Shown piece by piece: positions 7,676 through 11,856 of a stretch of 11,856 nucleotides of DNA. Origin of the DNA: Bacteroidales bacterium (GTDB lineage Bacteria > Bacteroidota > Bacteroidia > Bacteroidales > Paludibacteraceae). The notes under the pieces are model-generated. The model was not told where the DNA came from. It saw only the letters and a program-made list of their open reading frames with translations, and ran no database searches. The translations under genes were made by a program, and so were the position numbers. Positions within the stretch are counted from its first letter, which is position 1. Each line of letters begins with the position of its first letter. The stretch lies in NCBI GenBank assembly GCA_900769555.1, contig CAAGHA010000087.1, positions 1 through 11,856 on the forward strand. Reading direction: 5' to 3'.

Positions 7676-8575
7676 TCATCCTCCTTCATTTAGCGTTTTT
7701 TCTAAAGCCGTTGCCATAAATTCAATAGCCTCACCATTTGTAATATCAAACTCACCATACTTTGCATTCAAGTCCAAATCGAATGCTGTTAATATTGAGC
7801 TTGGATCAAATGGTAATATCGTACAAACAACGTACTCAAAGATTTCATCTATTGGACCAAGTAATGTATCTATTATTCGGTTCGCTTTGCAAATTTGATA
7901 TTTTATAGGGAACATCAAAGTGCTTACGCTGTTAAGTTTATTAGCGAAATTTTCTTGACTTGTCCCTTGCTGATTCATTGAAACAGAATACGCTGCAATA
8001 ATATAATAGGTATCATAATCATTGCTTGTTGGTCTTGTATACGTTAGATGTTTCATAGACATTGAGTAATCATAGTTACCAATAGAAATAATATCGTCAA
8101 CTCTACCTAACGTAAGCTCAAAAGCAATATCAATAATATCGTCCACCGTGCTTGACAACTCTTCATAGGCTTGTACTATTGACGTTTGCTCTCCTAATCC
8201 TTCAAACTTATTTCCGAAAATCGTATCAAAAATAATACTAGGGATAGAAAGAATTGCAACGACTATAAATACAATAACTAGCGTTATAGAAACAAAAATC
8301 TTAAACAACGTATGTCGCATTGACCATGCTGCTGAAATAATCGCTCCCCACGGTCCACCTGCTGCTGTACCAGCTGCAATTTGAGAAACAGCTTTTCCGG
8401 TTTTAACACCTGCTTTTACTGTCTGGGCCGCGACGTTTGCCGTTGCTTTTGCACCCTCTTTTGCAGTGTTCGCTGCTGCTTTACCAATACCCTTGGCGGC
8501 TTTTGATATATTTTTTGCGGCCTGCCCGTAATTGTCTTTACCGTCGCCGACTTGTTGTTTTGTTTGTTCTGCCAC
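7676..8575 (-). CDS. Single-span membrane protein, VirB1-type N-terminal region without hydrolase domain
   Basis: This is a 299-residue protein. Residues 15-70 form a long Ala/Lys/Gly/Thr-rich amphipathic stretch (repeats such as KAAKGIGKAA, KEGAKATAN). GGPWGAIISAAWSMRHTLFK comes next, then one strong membrane span (about 93-118) and an outside domain of about 180 residues. The region YYIIAAYSVSMNQQ (190-203) resembles the segment that lies between the membrane anchor and the CHAP or NlpC/P60 domain of peptidoglycan hydrolases in Tn1549/CTn elements (CD1108-like). No such enzyme domain is present: no catalytic Cys-His context and no room for it before the stop. A VirB8-like protein is the main alternative, by topology and size. 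The start is GTG at 8575, with AAGGAGGT about 10 nt upstream. The last codons carry the RBS of the next gene. Confidence 0.75.
   Translation of the reverse strand: MAEQTKQQVGDGKDNYGQAAKNISKAAKGIGKAAANTAKEGAKATANVAAQTVKAGVKTGKAVSQIAAGTAAGGPWGAIISAAWSMRHTLFKIFVSITLVIVFIVVAILSIPSIIFDTIFGNKFEGLGEQTSIVQAYEELSSTVDDIIDIAFELTLGRVDDIISIGNYDYSMSMKHLTYTRPTSNDYDTYYIIAAYSVSMNQQGTSQENFANKLNSVSTLMFPIKYQICKANRIIDTLLGPIDEIFEYVVCTILPFDPSSILTAFDLDLNAKYGEFDITNGEAIEFMATALEKTLNEGG
7679..7686 (-). promoter_or_regulatory. RBS of the PrgI-like gene, embedded in the upstream coding end
   Basis: AAGGAGGA lies inside the final Glu-Gly-Gly codons of the gene at 7676-8575, with 5 nt from GGAGG to the ATG at 7674. It decides the start of the PrgI-like protein and implies that ribosomes finishing the upstream gene can restart there. 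Confidence 0.8.
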
Positions 8576-8598
8576 AAAATATTTACCTCCTTTGAATG

Positions 8599-8626
8599 AA
8601 AAAAAGCCGATAACTTTTTACCGACT
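8599..8626 (-). terminator. Intrinsic terminator or attenuator before the 299-residue gene
   Basis: On the minus strand a 9-bp stem (AGTCGGTAA / TTATCGGCT, two G-T pairs) with loop AAAG is followed by seven T. It lies 130 nt after the stop of the VirB6-like gene but only 12 nt before the RBS of the next gene. It can therefore be the end of the first transcript or an attenuator of the second. Confidence 0.85.
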
Positions 8627-8663
8627 CTATCCATTTATATATTAAGTTTTATTAAATTCTCCC

Positions 8664-8691
8664 ATAATATAATAGCTTATCATACGCCCAA
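8664..8691 (-). promoter_or_regulatory. Weak candidate promoter before the 299-residue gene
   Basis: TTGGGC (8686-8691) and TATTAT (8664-8669) on the minus strand are separated by 16 nt. The -10 matches consensus at 5 of 6 positions, the -35 at only 3. It would give a leader of about 80 nt containing the terminator at 8599-8626. The -35 overlaps the inverted repeat at 8683-8712. The region is AT-rich, so a chance match is quite possible. Confidence 0.3.
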
Positions 8692-8712
8692 CGCATTCTA
8701 ACGATGGGCGTA
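8683..8712. repeat. Inverted repeat between the virB6-like and 299-residue genes
   Basis: TACGCCCA (8683-8690) pairs perfectly with TGGGCGTA (8705-8712). After one A-A mismatch, two further CG pairs follow around an 8-nt loop. GC content is high for this region. There is no T-run on either side, so it is not an ordinary terminator. It may be an operator overlapping the candidate -35, an mRNA-stabilising 3' hairpin for the VirB6-like transcript, or an RNA element acting on the terminator 57 nt further on. Confidence 0.6.
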
Positions 8713-8756
8713 CTTACGCTATTAACAATAATACATATAGGAGAAAAAACGTGTGA

Positions 8757-10832
8757 TCATCTTTTTCTTCTAGGTTCTCGGTCAAAAGAATCTGTTCTTG
8801 ATTTAGGAGCACCAAATCTTGAAGGCTCTCCTCTATATCTTACAGTTTCAACCGATACCGTTTTTACATTATCACCATTATAAACTGGTTCACCGTTCTC
8901 GTAAACGGGGCGACGTTCAACCGCAGGTGTTCCATCTACGGCATACCATTGATGTCCGGTATTGTCTTCATACACAGTATAATCGTTTCTCGGTGTTTCA
9001 TATTGATTCGAATCATAGAAACGAGTTCCAGAACCGTCTTCATGTCGGATTTCAAACCTTCCATTATCTCCTTCACTTACAGACGTAACGGTTCCCTCAT
9101 ATCCTGGCATAAAGTTTTGGAATTGTGCGATATTATAATCCGTTGCATCGCTACCACTTTCAAAAGTCGGCATTTCTGCATTAGGATTCATTGCATACCA
9201 TGCAACCCCGTTCTCTGTGTACAAGGTTGAGTGTGGAGCGTCAGGTTCATCAAAGTAAGCACTGTTATACCAAAGCGTATTTCCATTAGCATTACTTGCT
9301 TCAACCACCCCATCACCAACAGACCTTAATACAGTTCCGTTTTCTACTCCGGGGAACATAGTTGAAACCTGCCCACTATCCATAACACCATTTTGGAAAC
9401 CAGACAAATCATTATATTCTCCTGCCCCAGCACCACTTGCCGTTTGATACCATTTACTTCCATCCGTTGCCGTAACAATTGAATGTGGTCCGCTCGGCTT
9501 TTCAAACTGCTCAGCACTATACATACTTAATGCCGCTTGTTTACCGTCAGTTCCAATAGCGGTCGTAGATATCTTACCACCCGTTATTTGAGTATCGCTA
9601 AGTGTTTTCCCTTTAAGGTGTGGCATATAGTTTCCCAAACTCTTATTGGCAATATCTCCTCCGATGGTTCCTGAAACGCTAGGATGTCTTCCTGCAACAG
9701 AAGCAATCGATTCACCCGTTAGAGTCGCACCGTTTCTTGCAGCAACTCCGCCAAAGGCTCGTCCTACAACACCAATTGCACCACCGGCGCCCATTCGTGT
9801 TCCACCTTGAACGACGGAATCTCTAACAAATGAGTTTCCTTTGAATCTACTGAAGAAACCACCTGCGCCAGCACCAGCTGCGGCAACACCGCCTGCACCA
9901 GAACCAAACACATTTCCAGCTCTTGAGAAACCACCCATACCGCTTGTTACTAATCTTGCGGCCATAAGTAATTCAAAACCAAGACCAGTTCCTGTTTGTG
10001 CTACGTTGAGACCTATTGATGCAAGGTATGCATCAAACCTTTGAGCCGTCTTTAAGAATGCCAAAGCACAGAACAACCAAAGGAATACGCTTCCGTGTCC
10101 GTTTGTTAGTGCTCCCCCTGCTCCAACGTAATGTCCCACCGAACTGTTAAATGCTCGTAGGAACCAAACGTTCATTATTAATAGTAATAACTGTGAGCCT
10201 ACCATTCTACACCATGACTTAAATACTTGGCTGGTACTTTGTGACGCACCCATCGAATAAGCCAATGGTGAAGTATAACAAAGAACGCCCACAACGATAT
10301 ATCTTTCTACTACTTCCAACAATAATTTGAAATAGTTCCATCCGAGAGCGATAATTAATATAAGAATTAAGATTTCACCCACTACGGATACCATTGAAAT
10401 GAAGTTGGTTAAACCATTTCGTAGAGCTCCTTCAATTCCAGCAAAAGTAAAATATTCTTTTGACACAACCACATCCATTAGCGCCGTGTACGGTGCTTTC
10501 GCTATATTCAATATATATAAGAATATAGGTTTAGCAAAATAAATCAATATCGCAAATAGTGCACTCTTAAAAATTAACGTCCAAGGATTTTCGGATTCAC
10601 CAAGTGGTCCGCTGAAAGCCTTGAACAATTGCCACACTGTTATTAAAAACAATAACGCCCACGCCATATACTGCATTACGGTGAATGCACTTGCGACAAA
10701 AGGAAAATATTCTTCCATCGCCGTCATATCTGTACCGAGCGCATTTAAGAATAATCCGGAAACAGCGTCCATGAGGTCCGTGACAACACCGCTAACCCAG
10801 TCAACTATCCCTTCAAACATCCAATCAAGCAA
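8757..10832 (-). CDS. VirB6/TrbL-like channel protein with periodic C-terminal extension
   Basis: This polytopic membrane protein probably forms the inner-membrane part of the DNA channel. About six spans (48-70, 84-109, 150-168, 177-193, 211-227, 248-262) fit the TrbL/VirB6 pattern, with the conserved-looking segment RYIVVGVLCYTSPLAYSMG (177-195) and the aromatic loop W207. A Gly/Ala-rich linker (296-370) follows, then three repeat units spaced exactly 84 residues (about 400-632) and a basic tail ending EPRRKR. The 691 residues are much longer than the 270-300 of compact VirB6 proteins. The start is TTG at 10832: GGGAGGTGA lies at the right distance, whereas the first ATG (codon 5) is about 21 nt from that RBS. 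It follows the VirB2-like gene by 29 nt. From memory, similar long tails occur in related clostridial elements. Confidence 0.92.
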   Translation of the reverse strand: MLDWMFEGIVDWVSGVVTDLMDAVSGLFLNALGTDMTAMEEYFPFVASAFTVMQYMAWALLFLITVWQLFKAFSGPLGESENPWTLIFKSALFAILIYFAKPIFLYILNIAKAPYTALMDVVVSKEYFTFAGIEGALRNGLTNFISMVSVVGEILILILIIALGWNYFKLLLEVVERYIVVGVLCYTSPLAYSMGASQSTSQVFKSWCRMVGSQLLLLIMNVWFLRAFNSSVGHYVGAGGALTNGHGSVFLWLFCALAFLKTAQRFDAYLASIGLNVAQTGTGLGFELLMAARLVTSGMGGFSRAGNVFGSGAGGVAAAGAGAGGFFSRFKGNSFVRDSVVQGGTRMGAGGAIGVVGRAFGGVAARNGATLTGESIASVAGRHPSVSGTIGGDIANKSLGNYMPHLKGKTLSDTQITGGKISTTAIGTDGKQAALSMYSAEQFEKPSGPHSIVTATDGSKWYQTASGAGAGEYNDLSGFQNGVMDSGQVSTMFPGVENGTVLRSVGDGVVEASNANGNTLWYNSAYFDEPDAPHSTLYTENGVAWYAMNPNAEMPTFESGSDATDYNIAQFQNFMPGYEGTVTSVSEGDNGRFEIRHEDGSGTRFYDSNQYETPRNDYTVYEDNTGHQWYAVDGTPAVERRPVYENGEPVYNGDNVKTVSVETVRYRGEPSRFGAPKSRTDSFDREPRRKR
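8937..9635 (-). repeat. Coded protein repeat, about 84 residues per unit, in the VirB6-like tail
   Basis: The unit core is aromatic-Y-x-S, then EP or TP, PHS or a similar turn, Gly, WY. Cores begin at Y438, Y522 and Y606, and the WY pairs are at 461, 545 and 629, so both marks keep a period of exactly 84. Between cores comes F-P-G or M-P-G, then a Gly/Asp-rich strand pair. The DNA itself has diverged, so this is an old protein repeat and not a recent duplication. Confidence 0.8.
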
Positions 10833-10838
10833 TTGTTA

Positions 10839-10847
10839 TCACCTCCC
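10839..10847 (-). promoter_or_regulatory. RBS that fixes the TTG start of the VirB6-like gene
   Basis: GGGAGGTGA on the minus strand, with 9 nt between GGAGG and the TTG at 10832. No ATG lies at a usable distance, so this is a well-supported non-ATG start. Confidence 0.75.
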
Positions 10848-10861
10848 TTTTACCGATTGAA

Positions 10862-11224
10862 TTATCCTGCGTAATTGCCACCCGCAATAAGCGGTTGAAC
10901 ATACGCTACAATAAGACCAAGAGAGTTCAATATAATCCAAGTGATTACAATTCTCTTTAGCCAAGCCGTTGCTTCATCTACTACTTTTTGGTTTCTGGAA
11001 ACCATTCTCACAATTAAAGCAACTGCTGCCATGGTAACAGCAACAATCGTACTGATACCAAGAAGCTTAAGATAGAAATCGTTCATAATGGTTTCAAATC
11101 TATCCCACATGGTTTCATTTGCTGCAAACGTTACTTGCATACAAACAAGAATAGCCATGAAAGTAAAGACAAGAGACCAGTATACAATTTTTATCCAAGC
11201 ACCTTTTTGCTTTTCTGCTTGCAT
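10862..11224 (-). CDS. VirB2/TrbC-like small membrane protein (pilin-like or channel subunit)
   Basis: This is a 120-residue protein. It has a basic N-terminus and a hydrophobic segment (13-33) ending at FAAN, which looks like a signal peptide cleaved around residue 34-35. Two membrane spans follow (about 54-73 and 90-110), separated by the charged loop RNQKVVDEATAWLKR (77-91). The short tail is PLIAGGNYAG. The pattern (signal, two spans, small size, first gene before a VirB6-like gene) is that of VirB2/TrbC proteins, close to the Maff2-type proteins of Tn1549-like elements as I remember them. Gram-positive systems are not known to build long pili, so it probably forms part of the channel or a short surface structure. 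AGGAGGT lies 7-8 nt before the ATG. It heads the transfer operon behind a strong promoter and a terminator. Confidence 0.88.
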   Translation of the reverse strand: MQAEKQKGAWIKIVYWSLVFTFMAILVCMQVTFAANETMWDRFETIMNDFYLKLLGISTIVAVTMAAVALIVRMVSRNQKVVDEATAWLKRIVITWIILNSLGLIVAYVQPLIAGGNYAG

Positions 11225-11250
11225 ACCTTTACCTCCTTTTTTTAGACAAC

Positions 11251-11286
11251 AAAAAACACCGTTTAGGATGATTTTCCTAAGCGGTG
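11251..11286 (-). terminator. Intrinsic terminator or attenuator in the leader of the transfer operon
   Basis: On the minus strand the stem CACCG-C-TTAGGA / TCCTAA-A-CGGTG (11 bp with one C-A mismatch) closes a 6-nt loop and is followed by six T. It lies downstream of the promoter at 11318-11346 and 15 nt upstream of the RBS of the VirB2-like gene, entirely within the expected 5' leader. In that position it works as an attenuator unless an antitermination mechanism is active. It would also stop read-through from the gene at 11433-11856. Confidence 0.88.
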
Positions 11287-11317
11287 CGTTCGTTTGATTA
11301 CAATTTTTGATGATACT

Positions 11318-11346
11318 ATTATAACATATATTGATTTCTATGTAAA
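11318..11346 (-). promoter_or_regulatory. Strong sigma-A-type promoter of the transfer operon
   Basis: On the minus strand the -35 is TTTACA (11341-11346, 5 of 6), the spacer is exactly 17 nt, and the -10 is TATAAT (11318-11323, 6 of 6) with an extended TG element (TGTTATAAT). Transcription should start near 11311, giving a leader of about 87 nt before the ATG at 11224. Three direct repeats lie just upstream of the -35. Confidence 0.85.
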
Positions 11347-11352
11347 ACTCAA

Positions 11353-11385
11353 TTTTGTATCACTTTTGTGTCATTATTGTGTCAT
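11353..11385. repeat. Three tandem 11-bp direct repeats upstream of the -35
   Basis: On the plus strand the units are TTTTGTATCAC, TTTTGTGTCAT and TATTGTGTCAT, end to end, sharing TTGTRTCA. The period of 11 bp puts the same bases on one face of the helix. The array ends 6 bp from the -35 box, where a transcription activator would bind. No regulator gene is visible in the window. Confidence 0.8.
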
Positions 11386-11432
11386 TTTAAGTTTTTTTGA
11401 AAAAATTTATTTTAATTTTCCATAAAACCCTG

Positions 11433-11856
11433 CTAAAAACATACTTCTTTGTTGTGTTCCGTTTGCCAAGCAATAAGCCTTAACCTTACATTCTTCAGTT
11501 TGACACCTTTAAATTCCGGATAAGTATATAGTATATTTTTTATGCTTTTTTCATTGAGTTCTCTATGAGATAAAACTGGTCCTATAGTATAACGTGAAGC
11601 ATTTGTTAAACTTAACATGTATATGCATTGTGAGCAATTAAGTATAGACTGCAATGCTTGCACCATCTCACTGAATCCACCCTCATCAGTAGTATACTCT
11701 TTATGCCACCCTCCAAAAAACAAGGTGAACTCATTTCCTATTTTAATTGATAAATTATTTGCTTCTTCGGGACTTCTAACTGTAATAAAGCACTGCTCTA
11801 CATCAAGAAAATCATACCCCTTATCTTCAAATGTATGCTTTTCTGTTTTATATCCG
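11433..11856 (-). CDS. Unidentified protein, 3' part (5' end beyond window)
   Basis: The frame is open from the window edge to a TAG at 11433, giving at least 140 residues. A TTG within it at 11723 could be taken as a start, but the upstream codons continue without a stop and look coding (for example CFITVRSPEEANN), so the gene is cut by the window. The fragment contains GNEFTLFFGGWHKEY, then FSEMVQALQSILN and a C-terminal KLKNVRLRLIAWQTEHN. I see no membrane span, no signal peptide and no motif of a known family. It lies upstream of the transfer promoter on the same strand, so it is probably cargo or the last gene of a neighbouring module. Confidence 0.65.
   Translation of the reverse strand, partial: GYKTEKHTFEDKGYDFLDVEQCFITVRSPEEANNLSIKIGNEFTLFFGGWHKEYTTDEGGFSEMVQALQSILNCSQCIYMLSLTNASRYTIGPVLSHRELNEKSIKNILYTYPEFKGVKLKNVRLRLIAWQTEHNKEVCF

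Noticed and set aside
8416..8634. 72-codon minus-strand ORF starting with ATGGATAGAGT
   Set aside because: It begins inside the terminator hairpin, has no RBS and runs out of frame through the supported 299-residue gene.
8819..10860. Plus-strand ORFs opposite the VirB6-like gene
   Set aside because: Low-complexity translations (Pro/Ala-rich at 9841-10044) caused by the Gly/Ala-rich codons on the other strand.
11389..11408. AT-only hairpin (AAGTTTTTT / AAAAAATT) after the gene at 11433
   Set aside because: Has no GC pairs, so it is too weak to call as a terminator, although the gene needs one somewhere here.
1..11856. CRISPR array, tRNA or rRNA gene, insertion sequence, integrase or oriT
   Set aside because: No spaced repeats, cloverleaf, transposase or relaxase-like sequence was found on either strand.

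Overview
The window is a stretch of the conjugation (type IV secretion) module of an integrative conjugative element or related mobile element from a low-GC Gram-positive bacterium. I judge it to be a Clostridia-type gut firmicute, because of the AT-rich sequence, strong AGGAGG ribosome binding sites, intrinsic terminators, and transfer proteins that resemble the Tn1549 / C. difficile CTn group. All convincing genes lie on the minus strand, so transcription runs from high to low coordinates. No relaxase, integrase, attachment site or oriT is visible, so both ends of the element lie outside the window.

Layout in transcription order. At 11856-11433 is the 3' part of an unrecognised gene, cut by the window edge. 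At 11432-11225 is a control region: three 11-bp direct repeats, a near-consensus promoter and an intrinsic terminator just ahead of the first transfer gene. Then follow a VirB2/TrbC-like small membrane protein (11224-10862) and a VirB6/TrbL-like polytopic protein with an 84-residue periodic C-terminal repeat (10832-8757). A second control region (8756-8576) holds a hairpin and a terminator. Next come a single-span membrane protein that looks like the N-terminal half of a VirB1-type hydrolase without the enzyme (8575-7676), a PrgI-like protein (7674-7342) and the VirB4 ATPase (7355-4890). Three soluble proteins follow: a winged-helix protein resembling DUF5697 (4869-4345), a protein resembling DUF6100 whose C-terminus has a RusA-like aspartate pattern (4310-3429), and a 385-residue winged-helix protein (3243-2086). 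The VirD4 coupling ATPase (2096-192) ends at a terminator. After it come a 17-codon ORF and the first codons of another gene that leaves the window.

How they work together: VirB2, VirB6, PrgI and VirB4 would form the membrane channel and its motor. VirD4 would bring the relaxosome to the channel. The three soluble proteins between VirB4 and VirD4 are likely DNA-processing or regulatory partners. A recurring arrangement is an intrinsic terminator placed 12-15 nt before an AGGAGGTAAA ribosome binding site at three gene boundaries, one of them downstream of a strong promoter. This suggests control by attenuation or antitermination. No stretch over 300 bases lacks a gene; the longest gaps, at 11225-11432, 3244-3428 and 8576-8756, all hold the sites listed.
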